From Thalassobacillus devorans MSP14 (GTDB lineage: Bacteria; Bacillota; Bacilli; Bacillales; Halobacillaceae): a DNA stretch of 64,000 nt. The stretch is taken from NCBI RefSeq assembly GCF_000496835.1, contig NZ_KI543236.1:1406773-1470772 (forward strand). Reading direction: 5' to 3'. A model generated the notes under the pieces. The model had not been told where the DNA came from. It saw only the letters and a list, made by a program, of their open reading frames with translations, and ran no database searches. A program made the translations under genes and the position numbers. Each line of letters begins with the position of its first letter. The stretch's first letter is position 1. This document shows, piece after piece, positions 1-9,450 of the stretch.

Positions 1-33
1 TAAGCGCATGTCATAGACATGCGCTTATTTTTA

Positions 34-34
<1 letters not shown>
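1..34. terminator. hairpin terminator at left edge
   Basis: An 11-bp perfect stem (TAAGCGCATGT/ACATGCGCTTA) is followed on the + strand by a T-rich run. It directly follows the ribT stop on the minus strand, and the + strand T-run would also stop a gene arriving from outside the window, so it is probably bidirectional. Confidence 0.7.
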
Positions 35-755
<721 letters not shown>

Positions 756-1208
756 TCAAGGTGTCTCTTCCGATTGTTTATTTAATAATATCTGGAAAAG
801 ATGATATCCGTCTGAACATTTGCCTTTCCAACTGTATGGAAGGAGATTGAATACAGCGAGATATAAATTGAATAACATGAAAATATGTAACTCCTCTATT
901 TGCAACAATGAGAAGGAAAATAAAAAAACAAGCATATTCAAGGAAGGTCCGCCTAAAGTCACCGCTCCCTTTTGCCACCTGTTATATCTTTCGTTACAGC
1001 TGCTCTCCGTATGACCGCCCAGGAAAAATATACGGTGTACCCTCAAATGGAATCTGCCCCAATCTCCCCGGAATAAAACGGAACCGGTTCCAAGGTGGAG
1101 GACGGCTTCCCCACGCCCCAGGAGAATTGTCGGTATGACATGTCCCAGTTCATGGATGAGCAGGCCTAATGGAGCGACCCAAATCATCGCAGTCAAAAAC
1201 TCCAACAA
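756..1208 (-). CDS. short M50 (site-2 protease-like) membrane metalloprotease
   Basis: This 150-residue protein carries the zinc-metalloprotease motif HELGH at residues 19-23 inside an N-terminal hydrophobic segment. It also has GGPSLN near residue 88 and a second motif of the form NLLPxxxxxxxxDG near residues 120-133, the layout of the M50 family in which the C-terminal Asp is the third zinc ligand. Three or four hydrophobic segments are visible. It is much shorter than SpoIVFB or RseP and has no PDZ or CBS domain. The likely start is TTG behind AAGGTG; a second TTG follows at once. The substrate is unknown. It sits between the ppiB terminator and ribT. Confidence 0.7.
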   Translation of the reverse strand: MLEFLTAMIWVAPLGLLIHELGHVIPTILLGRGEAVLHLGTGSVLFRGDWGRFHLRVHRIFFLGGHTESSCNERYNRWQKGAVTLGGPSLNMLVFLFSFSLLQIEELHIFMLFNLYLAVFNLLPYSWKGKCSDGYHLFQILLNKQSEETP

Positions 1209-1251
1209 TGCTCCGTCACCTTCCCTTCACCAATACCTGCAGAATGAAATG

Positions 1252-1282
1252 AAAATAGTGAGCCTTTTAAAAGACCCACTAT
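1252..1282 (-). terminator. ppiB terminator
   Basis: On the minus strand an imperfect hairpin with outer arms ATAGTG/CACTAT and inner CTTTTAAAAG is followed by TTTTC, about ten bases after the ppiB stop. Confidence 0.65.
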
Positions 1283-1291
1283 AGTCAACGC

Positions 1292-1729
1292 TTATTCCTC
1301 ATCCCACACACGAACTTCTTTCATTGTATCTCCTGGCTTAATGTTCAATACCGTATCCATTCCTTCAATCACCTGGCCAAAAACGGTATGGACACCATCC
1401 AAATGAGGTTGAGGCTCATGTACCAAAAAGAATTGACTGCTTCCGGTATCTTTTCCTGCATGTGCCATGGATAAGGAGCCCGCGACATGTTTATGCGGAT
1501 TTCCTTCTGTTTCACATTTGATTGTTTTACCGGAACCTCCACGGCCGGTACCCGTAGGGTCTCCCCCTTGTGCTACAAAGCCTGGGATGACGCGGTGGAA
1601 GATGACTCCATCATAGAAGCCGCTGTTCGCAAGCTCTTCAAAGTTAGCCACCGTGTTTGGTGCCTCGTCAGGGTAAAATTCCAGTACAATTTTTTCTCCT
1701 GTTTCGAAAGTAATGCTGCCTTTTTTCAT
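1292..1729 (-). CDS. ppiB: cytoplasmic peptidyl-prolyl cis-trans isomerase (cyclophilin)
   Basis: This is a single-domain cyclophilin of about 145 residues that catalyses prolyl cis-trans isomerisation. It shows the family signatures [21 protein letters not shown], with the catalytic Arg in FHRV, then SMAHAG and SQFF, and [17 protein letters not shown] near the C-terminus. No signal peptide is present. The start [10 protein letters not shown] is chosen because it is preceded by AAAGGAGAGGAG and forms an ATGA overlap with the lysA stop; an upstream in-frame ATG would sit deeper inside lysA. The overlap indicates translational coupling to lysA. Confidence 0.92.
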   Translation of the reverse strand: MKKGSITFETGEKIVLEFYPDEAPNTVANFEELANSGFYDGVIFHRVIPGFVAQGGDPTGTGRGGSGKTIKCETEGNPHKHVAGSLSMAHAGKDTGSSQFFLVHEPQPHLDGVHTVFGQVIEGMDTVLNIKPGDTMKEVRVWDEE

Positions 1730-3039
1730 GTAAGACTCTCCTCTCCTTTTATATAAGAGCAATCCAGCCTAAGCAAATCTTCATAGTTTTCCCGCTCAAT
1801 AACCAGCTGATGTTCCCCATGTTCTACAAACACAACTGCCGGTCGGGGAAAACGATTGTAATTGTTAGACATCGAATAGCCATAAGCGCCAGTGCTCATC
1901 ACCGCCAGTATATCCTGGTGTGAGACCTCCGGAAGCTCTACATCCCATATTAGCATATCTCCGGATTCACAGCACTTCCCTGCAACTGATACCTTTTCAT
2001 GAACCTGGGCATCCATCCGATTAGCAACTGCCGCTTCATATTTCGCATGATACAAAGCCGGCCTTAGATTGTCAGTCATCCCACCATCTACAGAGATATA
2101 CTTTCTGACCCCGGGTACCTCTTTAATAGCACCTATCGAGTATAAAGTCATGGCCGCATCCCCTACGATAGCACGCCCTGGCTCGATCCATATCTCTGGT
2201 ATCGGATAGTTCTTAGCAGCTGCCTGTTCATTCACTTCATTGATGAGGGCATGGGCATAAGCATCTAATTCAAGCGGGTCATCCTCTTTCGTATACCGGA
2301 TACCGAATCCTCCTCCGAGGTTCAGTACTTCAGCTGTAAACCCGTACTTTTTTCTCCACTCTTCCATAGACGCAAAAAGTTTTTTGGTCGCCATTAAAAA
2401 GCCACTGGTTTCAAATATTTGTGAACCAATATGGCAATGAAGTCCAATTAAACGGATCCTATCTGAGTTATTGATTTGTTGAAAGGCGATGTCCGCCTGT
2501 CCACTCGATAAATCGAATCCAAACTTGGAATCTTCCTGTCCTGTAAGGATATAATCGTGGGTATGTGCTTCAATACCTGGAGTGACCCGGAGTAACACAT
2601 CCATTTCTTTTCCTTTTTCCTCAAGAATGGCAGTCAACAAATCAATTTCATAGAAATTATCTACCACAATACAACCGATTTCCTCGTCCACCGCCATTTC
2701 TAATTCTTCTATGCTTTTATTGTTCCCGTGTAAATGTATTTTTTCTACAGGAAAATCTGCTTTCAATGCTGTATACAATTCTCCTTGGGAAACGACATCC
2801 AGACTTAAATTTTCCTGCTTGGCTACCTGCAGCATCGCCACCGAGGAAAAAGCTTTACTAGCATACGCCACTTGTGCCTTCATCCCTCGCTCTTCAAATG
2901 TTTTTACAAATGCCCGTGCATTCTTCCTGATTCGTTCTACATCATACACAAACAATGGAGTGCCATACTTTTCCGCCAATGACACTGCGTCTATTCCGCC
3001 TATCAGCAAATGCCCTTGTTCATTATAAGGTAAACTCAT
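1726..3039 (-). CDS. lysA: diaminopimelate decarboxylase
   Basis: PLP-dependent enzyme that converts meso-diaminopimelate to lysine, the last step of lysine synthesis. The 437-residue protein has the fold-III alanine-racemase-like barrel with the PLP lysine in AYASKAF (K62), [17 protein letters not shown] (the glycine-rich phosphate loop), EPGRAIVG and the C-terminal CCESGD catalytic motif. The start MSLPYNEQ is preferred over an ATG 17 codons upstream because it follows GGAAGGAACCAC. The gene shares a 4-base overlap with ppiB downstream and lies about 230 bases from spoVAF, so it probably has its own promoter. Confidence 0.95.
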   Translation of the reverse strand: MSLPYNEQGHLLIGGIDAVSLAEKYGTPLFVYDVERIRKNARAFVKTFEERGMKAQVAYASKAFSSVAMLQVAKQENLSLDVVSQGELYTALKADFPVEKIHLHGNNKSIEELEMAVDEEIGCIVVDNFYEIDLLTAILEEKGKEMDVLLRVTPGIEAHTHDYILTGQEDSKFGFDLSSGQADIAFQQINNSDRIRLIGLHCHIGSQIFETSGFLMATKKLFASMEEWRKKYGFTAEVLNLGGGFGIRYTKEDDPLELDAYAHALINEVNEQAAAKNYPIPEIWIEPGRAIVGDAAMTLYSIGAIKEVPGVRKYISVDGGMTDNLRPALYHAKYEAAVANRMDAQVHEKVSVAGKCCESGDMLIWDVELPEVSHQDILAVMSTGAYGYSMSNNYNRFPRPAVVFVEHGEHQLVIERENYEDLLRLDCSYIKGEESLT

Positions 3040-3267
3040 GTGGTTCCTTCCTTCCTGTACCGTTACGATATCCACTCTATTCTTAATCATTCAAAATATA
3101 TGTTGTTACAATCGGCCGCTCTTCCGGATTTTCCGAAAATGGGGCAAACTCTCTCGCTACCCATAACAGACTCAATCAAAAAAGAATGTCTGTATAGTAA
3201 TGATAAGACATTCTTTTCTAAATTATATTAAATTTATCATATGGTTTAAAAACCGGCAAATACCAAA

Positions 3268-4734
3268 TTACGGCTGCCGTTTATCATTACGTGGATGAAC
3301 GATACTTGGGCGTACTTTTGCTAAAGGCACAGACAGACGGAATAAGATCTGCATCATCGCTTTGGCATTGAAAGGAAGTAGTGGCCACAGATAAGGGGTA
3401 CTCAATGAATTGTTTCTCGCCAGAATAAGGGTATATAATGTGAATCCGATTACAAATCCTTTCACACCCAAAAATGCGGTAAACAAAAGCAGGATGATGC
3501 GGCTCATTTTATTCGCTACACTCAACTCATAACTGGGGGTTGCAAACGTGCCGATTGCAGCCACAGCTACATATAAGATAACTTCCGGAACAAACATACC
3601 AACATCGATTGCGATTTGTCCGATCAGAACAGCCGCTATTAAGCCCATCGCAGTTGATAACGGTGTAGGGGTGTGAATAGCCGCAATTCTTAAGAATTCA
3701 ATCCCGATATCCGCTATCAATATCTGGATGACAATTGGAATACTGCTTTCTTCATTCGGTCCTACGAAAGTAAGTGCTTCAGGCAATAATGAAGGCTGCA
3801 TTACCATCAATAACCAGAACGGTAATAGAAATATAGATGCAAACATACCAATAAATCTTATCCACCTGACAAAAGTACCTACAGCCGGCGACTGCCGATA
3901 TTCTTCCGCATGCTGAACATGATGGAAATAAGTCGTAGGAGTAATAATCATACTTGGGGTAGTGTCTACCATGATCAGTACATGCCCTTCTAATAAATGG
4001 CTAGCTGCAACATCCGGCCGTTCGGTATACCGCACCATTGGAAAAGGATTAAATCCTTGTTTGACGATATATTCCTCAACGGACTTATCTGCCATGGAAA
4101 GTCCGTCAATTTCGATATTTTTCACTTCTTCTTTCACTACTTTTACTAAACCGGGATCAGCAACATCTTTCAGATAAGAAATACAAATATCCGTTTTGGA
4201 TCTTGTTCCTGATTTAACTATTTCATGTCGTAACCGACCGTCCCTGATCCTTCTTCTGGTCAGTGCAGTATTTTCAATGATATTTTCCGTGTAACCATCT
4301 CGTGAACCACGAACGACCTTCTCCGTATCAGGCTCTTCCGGAGAACGTCCAGGGTAAGACCTTACATCTATTATAAAAGCCTTTTTTTCCCCATCTACAA
4401 AAATTACTGCTAATCCAGAAAGCATCTGGGTGATACACTCTTCCATGGATTCTACAATTTCTACCTGTTGATGTACAAGATGTTCATAAATTCCTTCGAA
4501 CACTTTTTTCGTTCTTGGCTGCTCGGCCTCCCACTCCATCAGTTCTTTCATCAATTCTATGATATATGCCGTGTCGACAAGTCCCGTAACATAATACATA
4601 TCGAGTTTCTTACCCAGGATGGGAAATTGACGGAATCCGATATCAAATGATTCTTCGATGCCAACTTTTTCATTCATGTACTCTTCCACATCATGAAGAC
4701 GAGACATCACGTTCGTTTCCTGTTGCTTAGCCAT
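3268..4734 (-). CDS. spoVAF: stage V sporulation protein AF (GerA-family membrane protein)
   Basis: This 488-residue protein belongs to the GerA A-subunit family: a large hydrophilic N-terminal half with the conserved VDTTPSMIITPTTYFHH region, then about five membrane segments from around residue 290 and a short basic tail. SpoVAF is the last product of the spoVA operon in B. subtilis, located in the spore inner membrane and reported to modulate germination. The ATG (MAKQQETN) is chosen for the strong site AAAGGAGG nine bases upstream; the longer reading frame would run into spoVAEB. The gap to spoVAEB is about 50 bases. Confidence 0.92.
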   Translation of the reverse strand: MAKQQETNVMSRLHDVEEYMNEKVGIEESFDIGFRQFPILGKKLDMYYVTGLVDTAYIIELMKELMEWEAEQPRTKKVFEGIYEHLVHQQVEIVESMEECITQMLSGLAVIFVDGEKKAFIIDVRSYPGRSPEEPDTEKVVRGSRDGYTENIIENTALTRRRIRDGRLRHEIVKSGTRSKTDICISYLKDVADPGLVKVVKEEVKNIEIDGLSMADKSVEEYIVKQGFNPFPMVRYTERPDVAASHLLEGHVLIMVDTTPSMIITPTTYFHHVQHAEEYRQSPAVGTFVRWIRFIGMFASIFLLPFWLLMVMQPSLLPEALTFVGPNEESSIPIVIQILIADIGIEFLRIAAIHTPTPLSTAMGLIAAVLIGQIAIDVGMFVPEVILYVAVAAIGTFATPSYELSVANKMSRIILLLFTAFLGVKGFVIGFTLYTLILARNNSLSTPYLWPLLPFNAKAMMQILFRLSVPLAKVRPSIVHPRNDKRQP

Positions 4735-4784
4735 TACGTTCGTCCTCCTTTCTCTATCACCGTAACCAGGTTCAGCCTGTTTTT

Positions 4785-5135
4785 TCACCCCTTTGGTTTG
4801 AAAAAGACAGCAACTAAAAATCCGAACAAAATTGCCGAAGCGATACCAGCCGATGTGAGCTGGAATATCCCTGTAGCAATCCCGATAAAGCCATGCTCTT
4901 TCGTCTGCTCCATTGCTCCGTGCAGCAATGAGTGGCCAAAGCTTGTAATCGGCACTGTAGCTCCAGCACCTGCAAACGCAATCAAATTATCGTACAGGTC
5001 AAAAGCATCCAGCACAGCTCCCGCCACGACAAAGGAAGACATGACGTGTGCAGGCGTTAATTTTGCTACATCCAGGAGCAACTGGCCGATAATACATATT
5101 CCACCACCGACAAGAAATGCCCAGAGATAATCCAT
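4785..5135 (-). CDS. spoVAEB: stage V sporulation protein AE (AEB form)
   Basis: This 116-residue integral membrane protein has three or four hydrophobic segments and the signature [17 protein letters not shown], which it shares with SpoVAC (FAGAGSAVPVTGFANSI). It is part of the SpoVA channel that moves dipicolinic acid across the spore inner membrane. Its start ATG overlaps the spoVAD stop as TGATG, so the two are translationally coupled. In B. subtilis a spoVAEA gene follows; here the next gene is spoVAF. Confidence 0.93.
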   Translation of the reverse strand: MDYLWAFLVGGGICIIGQLLLDVAKLTPAHVMSSFVVAGAVLDAFDLYDNLIAFAGAGATVPITSFGHSLLHGAMEQTKEHGFIGIATGIFQLTSAGIASAILFGFLVAVFFKPKG

Positions 5136-6148
5136 CAGAAACCCTCCTCCCGGACTAAAGCGACTCCGTGAGCAATGGCAGGAATAGATTCTTTCTGCTG
5201 AACCATAGTGGGACTCATCAAGGCTCCAGTGGCTACTACCAAAATCTTTTTATACCTGCCGCTTGCCAGTTCATTCAGTAATTTTCCATAAGTCACAACT
5301 GCAGAACAGGCACAACCGCTTCCTCCACTGAAAACAGGCTGATCACTATGATAGATCATCAGGCCGCAATCATTATGCATTTCTTCAATATCAAAACCAT
5401 CTTCCTTCAGCATATCCCGTACGATCGGAGTACCTACTGCTGATAAATCTCCGGTAGCAATCAAGTCATAATCTTGGGGTGTCCGTCCCATATCCTGAAA
5501 ATGCGTTTTGATTGTGTCATACGCAGCAGGTGCCATCGCTGACCCCATGTCAAAGGGATCCTTCGTGCCATAGTCCATCACCCGGCCAATGGTGGCTGAT
5601 TCAATACGGATGTTTGATTTTCTTTTGGAAAGAAGAGCAGCGCCGCTCCCAGTAACCGTGAACGTTGCAGTTTTTGGCTTTTGGCCCCCATACTCAGTCG
5701 GATAACGGAATTGCCTTTCTGCAGTGGCGTTGTGTGAACTTACAGCTGCGATTACCTGATCTGCGAAACCACCATCAATCAACGATGCTCCAGTAGCAAG
5801 CGTCTCCATAGAAGTAGAACAGGCGCCAAACATACATAAGAATGGAATCCCAAGCTCTTTTGCTACATAATTAGCAGTCACATTTTGATTAAGCAAATCA
5901 CCAGCAAGGAACAAATCCACCTCTGAATGATCTTTTCCTGCTTTTTGCAGACAAGCATTGATCGCATCCTTCATCAATTGACGCTCAGCCAGCTCCCAAT
6001 TATCCTGGTTGCAATGCAGTTCGTCATAGGATTGATCAAAGGAGGAAGATAAGGGACCGTCAGCTTCCATCGGGCCCACCGCTGTTCCAGATGCATTAAT
6101 ATAGATGGCATTGTTATATAACCAAGATTGCTGTCCCATTTTAGCCAT
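5135..6148 (-). CDS. spoVAD: stage V sporulation protein AD
   Basis: A thiolase/ketosynthase-fold soluble protein of about 337 residues that binds dipicolinic acid and works with the SpoVA membrane channel. [13 protein letters not shown] occupies the place of the thiolase active-site region and [11 protein letters not shown] lies near the C-terminus. The start MAKMGQQSW is preferred over an ATG ten codons upstream because it follows GGAGGAACAATC and leaves an 11-base gap to spoVAC. It sits between spoVAC and spoVAEB in the usual order. Confidence 0.93.
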   Translation of the reverse strand: MAKMGQQSWLYNNAIYINASGTAVGPMEADGPLSSSFDQSYDELHCNQDNWELAERQLMKDAINACLQKAGKDHSEVDLFLAGDLLNQNVTANYVAKELGIPFLCMFGACSTSMETLATGASLIDGGFADQVIAAVSSHNATAERQFRYPTEYGGQKPKTATFTVTGSGAALLSKRKSNIRIESATIGRVMDYGTKDPFDMGSAMAPAAYDTIKTHFQDMGRTPQDYDLIATGDLSAVGTPIVRDMLKEDGFDIEEMHNDCGLMIYHSDQPVFSGGSGCACSAVVTYGKLLNELASGRYKKILVVATGALMSPTMVQQKESIPAIAHGVALVREEGF

Positions 6149-6159
6149 GATTGTTCCTC

Positions 6160-6615
6160 CTAGAAGAAATGTTGCCAAGCATATCTGATCATTCCAAGTA
6201 CATAAGCGGCCACCACTCCAAAGACGATGACCGAACCTGCAAGCTTGAATAAATTGGTGGCAACTCCCAATACCAGTCCTTCGCTTTTGTGCTCAAGAGC
6301 GGCAGAAGTGATAGAGTTTGCGAACCCTGTTACAGGGACTGCAGAACCTGCCCCTGCAAATTGCCCCAATTTGTCATATACTCCAAAACCCGTCAACAAT
6401 GCGGAAATTAATATCAAAGTCGTAACTGTCGGGTTGACAGCTTCCTTTTCCGAAAAATCGAATACATTCACATAAAAGTCTGTTAATGCTTCACCTATGA
6501 CACAAATTAGCCCCCCAATTACAAAAGCTTTCAAACAGTTTAAAAAATAATTGGGCTTTGGCTGGTAACTTTTAATTGTCTTATTATATTGATTCTGGAC
6601 AAACTTATCGCTCAT
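6160..6615 (-). CDS. spoVAC: stage V sporulation protein AC
   Basis: A membrane protein of 151 residues with about four hydrophobic segments after a short polar N-terminus (MSDKFVQNQYNKTIKSYQPK). SpoVAC is described as the mechanosensitive pore-forming part of the SpoVA channel in B. subtilis. It contains the family motif FAGAGSAVPVTGFANS. Three consecutive ATG codons follow GGAGGT; the third is chosen because it alone has normal spacing. Confidence 0.92.
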   Translation of the reverse strand: MSDKFVQNQYNKTIKSYQPKPNYFLNCLKAFVIGGLICVIGEALTDFYVNVFDFSEKEAVNPTVTTLILISALLTGFGVYDKLGQFAGAGSAVPVTGFANSITSAALEHKSEGLVLGVATNLFKLAGSVIVFGVVAAYVLGMIRYAWQHFF

Positions 6616-6632
6616 CATCATACCTCCAAGTC

Positions 6633-7049
6633 TCATCTGACAAAGATGATCCAATGAAATAAAGAACCTGAGATTTTCCCAAGCACAATAGCCATCATCA
6701 ACAATATCAGCTGCCCATCCATCCCGATACGTTTCGTCAGTAATGGGAAGACATTCAGAACTTCAGTCAGTGCTGCTGCGAGCATGCCAATAAAGACACC
6801 ATGAAGTAGTCCCCAAACAGCTATAAACAGGTCAGGAAGCAAAATTGCCTCATCTCCGAACGAAAGGTAGATGCCTGCGAATGTTCCAAGAATAACAGCT
6901 GTTTCATAAAATCGGATCCGATTGGTTGAACGACTCAATTGCATCAACCTGGGAATAATCCCTAAAACGGTCAAGAAAGCTACAAATCCCGTCCCTACAG
7001 CGAGTCCTGCCGCCAAACCAATAAAGGCTTCAAGTAGAGCGTGGATCAT
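6633..7049 (-). CDS. spoVAB: stage V sporulation protein AB
   Basis: A hydrophobic protein of about 138 residues with four to five predicted membrane segments, encoded second in the spoVA operon. The start MIHALLEAFIGLAAG is chosen because AAGGTGG lies at normal distance upstream; an ATG eight codons earlier has no clear site. The gene overlaps the 3' end of spoVAA by about 20 bases. The biochemical role within the SpoVA complex is not known to me. Confidence 0.9.
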   Translation of the reverse strand: MIHALLEAFIGLAAGLAVGTGFVAFLTVLGIIPRLMQLSRSTNRIRFYETAVILGTFAGIYLSFGDEAILLPDLFIAVWGLLHGVFIGMLAAALTEVLNVFPLLTKRIGMDGQLILLMMAIVLGKISGSLFHWIIFVR

Positions 7050-7653
7050 CGTTGTTTTCCACCTTATTTTCATTAATCGTCACATAATCATCCATGCTTT
7101 GTTGGTACTTAAAAACTTCGACTTCCAATGGGCTCGGTTCTTCATTGATTTTTTTATTAAAAATGTGATTGAAAAATAAAATCATTCCAAGCCCAAGACC
7201 GATGGAGTAAGGTACCTGGATCCAAAAAGGATGTTTTACTTTTTCTCCGGTCAACATAAAGTGCAGCTTTTGTTGTACGGCTTCCATGCTCACATCATAA
7301 TGAAAATTCATGATCGCCATCGCTGCCCCGACAAACAATAATAGCCATATCCCTGCTACCATCCAGATCGCAGGCTTTCTTTTCTTTGTTGTGATAGTAA
7401 TGATGGTTTGTGCCGGTCCTATCAATTGGACTTCGATTTCTGGAAATAGTTCTGCCATCTTTTCTATCACCAGCACACCATCAATGACGATAATGTTCTT
7501 ATCTTTTTTTGTAATGTAGTGCAAGGGGATGGTTTCTAGTTTCTGTTTTAGGGATAGAGAACAAGCCAGGTAGGCGATGTCTTTCAGCAAAACAGGCCGA
7601 TAGCTTGTCATATCCACTTTTTTTCTTAATCGTAAATAAACAATTTGTGCCAT
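7030..7653 (-). CDS. spoVAA: stage V sporulation protein AA
   Basis: First gene of the spoVA operon, encoding a 207-residue protein. A soluble N-terminal domain of about 95 residues precedes two membrane segments (near residues 97-115 and 150-165) and a polar acidic C-terminal tail. An ATG (MAQIVYLRL) five bases after AAAGGGTGG is preferred over a GTG three codons upstream, which would be too close to that site. It lies about 35 bases downstream of a near-perfect sigma-G promoter, in keeping with forespore expression. Confidence 0.92.
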   Translation of the reverse strand: MAQIVYLRLRKKVDMTSYRPVLLKDIAYLACSLSLKQKLETIPLHYITKKDKNIIVIDGVLVIEKMAELFPEIEVQLIGPAQTIITITTKKRKPAIWMVAGIWLLLFVGAAMAIMNFHYDVSMEAVQQKLHFMLTGEKVKHPFWIQVPYSIGLGLGMILFFNHIFNKKINEEPSPLEVEVFKYQQSMDDYVTINENKVENNDDPRST

Positions 7654-7686
7654 AGACACCACCCTTTATCTCCGCGCCTTTCTTTT

Positions 7687-7715
7687 TAGTATGGATGTTA
7701 AGGTAAAAAACATGC
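7687..7715 (-). promoter_or_regulatory. sigma-G promoter of spoVA operon
   Basis: On the minus strand a -35 GCATG and a -10 CATACTA are separated by 17 bases. This fits the forespore sigma-G consensus (GYATR, mATAnTA) exactly. It lies between the sigF terminator and spoVAA, with the expected transcript start about 27 bases before the spoVAA ATG. Confidence 0.8.
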
Positions 7716-7737
7716 ACCTGCTATCAATTGAAGGCAT

Positions 7738-7767
7738 ATAAAAAAGACGCATTAGATACAATGCGTC
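7738..7767 (-). terminator. sigF terminator
   Basis: An 8-bp perfect stem GACGCATT/AATGCGTC is followed on the minus strand by six or more T residues, 12 bases after the sigF stop. It separates the spoIIA operon from spoVA. Confidence 0.85.
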
Positions 7768-7779
7768 CAAAGCTAAAGA

Positions 7780-8532
7780 TTAATCAGGCTCCATCTGATC
7801 TTTAATCTCTTTCAGTATTTTCTTTTCCAGCCTGGAGACTTGAACTTGTGAAATCCCAAGCCGTTCAGCCACTTCCGTTTGGGTCTTATCTTTAAAATAC
7901 CTTAAATAAATGATCAGCCGTTCTCTTTTATCAAGCTTTCGGATGACATCCTGAAGTATCATCTTATCGAACCACTTGGTATCATCTTCAGCCATTTGAT
8001 CCAGCAATGTAATAGGATCTCCGTCATTTTCATAAACTGTTTCATGAATGGACTGAGGAGCACGGCCGGCTTCTTCCGCCAGTACTACTTCTTCTGAAGT
8101 CATATCCAGCGCTTTCGCCATTTCATCAATGGTGGGAGACCTACCGAGCTCTTTCGTTAATTCTTCTTTTTTCCGTCGGATTTTATTATTCATTTCTTTT
8201 AACGAGCGGCTGACTTTTACGCTGCCATCATCCCTGATAAAACGCTGGATTTCCCCAATGATCATGGGTACTGCATAAGTAGAAAACTTCACATCATAGT
8301 TCAAGTCGAATTTATCGACCGACTTCAATAACCCTATGCATCCAATCTGGAAGAGATCCTCCTGATCATAACCCCGGTGAATGTAACGCTGGACCACCGA
8401 CCAGACAAGTCGGACATTCCTTTCCACTAACATGTCCCTTGCTTCTTGATCACCCTCTTGACTCTTGGCAATCAAGGCCCTGACATCTTCGTCTTTCAGC
8501 CGCTTCTGTTTTTGACTCACATCCACATTCAT
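7780..8532 (-). CDS. sigF: RNA polymerase sigma-F factor
   Basis: The first forespore-specific sigma factor, 250 residues. It shows region 2 (HRGYDQEDLFQIGCIGLLK, KFSTYAVPMIIGEIQRFIRD), region 3 (GRSPTIDEMAKAL) and region 4 with the helix-turn-helix TQTEVAERLGISQVQVSRLEK. Its partner anti-sigma SpoIIAB is encoded ten bases upstream. The ATG follows AGGAG. The position as third gene after spoIIAA and spoIIAB is that of B. subtilis. Confidence 0.97.
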   Translation of the reverse strand: MNVDVSQKQKRLKDEDVRALIAKSQEGDQEARDMLVERNVRLVWSVVQRYIHRGYDQEDLFQIGCIGLLKSVDKFDLNYDVKFSTYAVPMIIGEIQRFIRDDGSVKVSRSLKEMNNKIRRKKEELTKELGRSPTIDEMAKALDMTSEEVVLAEEAGRAPQSIHETVYENDGDPITLLDQMAEDDTKWFDKMILQDVIRKLDKRERLIIYLRYFKDKTQTEVAERLGISQVQVSRLEKKILKEIKDQMEPD

Positions 8533-8541
8533 CGTGGGCTC

Positions 8542-8982
8542 CTAATTACAGTACGCTTTATTAGTAGTCAAATGCTTGATCAATCGGACTGTCGTGCCTT
8601 CCTCAGGGCTGGAAATGACATCGACCTTGTCCATGAAGTTCTCCATAATCGTAAAACCCATTCCGGACCGCTCCAGTTCAGGTTTTGAGGTGAATAGTGG
8701 TTCCCTGGCTTCATCAATGTCTGCGATCCCTTCCCCATGGTCTTGAATCATCAATTCCATTTCTCCATCATTTATCGTACATGAAATATAAATCTTTCCG
8801 TCTGGAAGTTCATGATATCCATGAATGATGGCATTGGTCACTGCTTCGGATACGACCGTTTTGATTTCTGTCAGTTCTTCCATCGTCGGATCCAGCTGAC
8901 TCACAAAGGCAGCTACTGTCACCCGGGCAAACGATTCATTTTGACTTACACTTAAAAATTCCAGGTTCATACTATTTTTCAT
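8542..8982 (-). CDS. spoIIAB: anti-sigma-F factor and SpoIIAA kinase
   Basis: A GHKL-type protein kinase of 146 residues that binds and inhibits sigma-F and phosphorylates SpoIIAA. The ATP-binding boxes are visible: N-box [12 protein letters not shown]1 DHGEGI and G2 [13 protein letters not shown]. The start overlaps the spoIIAA stop (ATGA), coupling synthesis of the two partners. Confidence 0.97.
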   Translation of the reverse strand: MKNSMNLEFLSVSQNESFARVTVAAFVSQLDPTMEELTEIKTVVSEAVTNAIIHGYHELPDGKIYISCTINDGEMELMIQDHGEGIADIDEAREPLFTSKPELERSGMGFTIMENFMDKVDVISSPEEGTTVRLIKHLTTNKAYCN

Positions 8983-9332
8983 GAAGCCACCCCCAGCATC
9001 TCTAAAGCGAATTCTTCATTATCGACAAGCTTCATGATTTTGAACATTCCGGATAAATCGAAGAGTCGTTTGACTTCCGGAGAAATAGAGCAAATCACCA
9101 TTTCTCCTCCTAAAGCGTTGATTTCTTTGTATCTTCCTAAAATCACACCAAGACCTGAACTGTCCATGAACGACAGCCCTTCCAGATTCAAAATGACATG
9201 ACGTACCTGGTGCTGATTAAGAATCGACTTCCATTCTTTCTTTAAATTTTCTGCTTCATGATGATCCAGTTCACCGACTAATCTTACAAGAAGGACATCT
9301 TCTTTGCAGGCAAAATCGACACTAAGACTCAC
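8979..9332 (-). CDS. spoIIAA: anti-sigma-F factor antagonist
   Basis: A STAS-domain protein of 117 residues. Unphosphorylated SpoIIAA displaces sigma-F from SpoIIAB. The phosphorylation motif [10 protein letters not shown] is present, with the target Ser at residue 58 as in B. subtilis. The gene begins with GTG seven bases after AGGAGG. It is the first gene of the spoIIA operon and lies just downstream of a sigma-H-like promoter. Confidence 0.97.
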   Translation of the reverse strand: MSLSVDFACKEDVLLVRLVGELDHHEAENLKKEWKSILNQHQVRHVILNLEGLSFMDSSGLGVILGRYKEINALGGEMVICSISPEVKRLFDLSGMFKIMKLVDNEEFALEMLGVAS

Positions 9333-9367
9333 TGTGTTTACCTCCTCTTTCTTTGCGTTAGTGAGTC

Positions 9368-9395
9368 TTTCTGTTTTGCATCCTGTTTTTCCTGC
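9368..9395 (-). promoter_or_regulatory. sigma-H-type promoter of spoIIA operon
   Basis: GCAGGAAAA matches the sigma-H -35 form RnAGGAwWW and is followed after 12 bases by ACAGAAA, one mismatch from the -10 form RnnGAAT. It lies about 36 bases before spoIIAA on the minus strand. The spoIIA operon of B. subtilis is known to use sigma-H. Confidence 0.55.
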
Positions 9396-9450
9396 AGGGT
9401 GACAAAACTAGTGACGATACGCTAAATCTTTTAATAAAATGACAGGTTTA

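Noticed and set aside
4693-5130. 145-codon open frame antisense to spoVAF/spoVAEB
   Set aside because: It is antisense to conserved sporulation genes, without initiation signal or recognisable domain.
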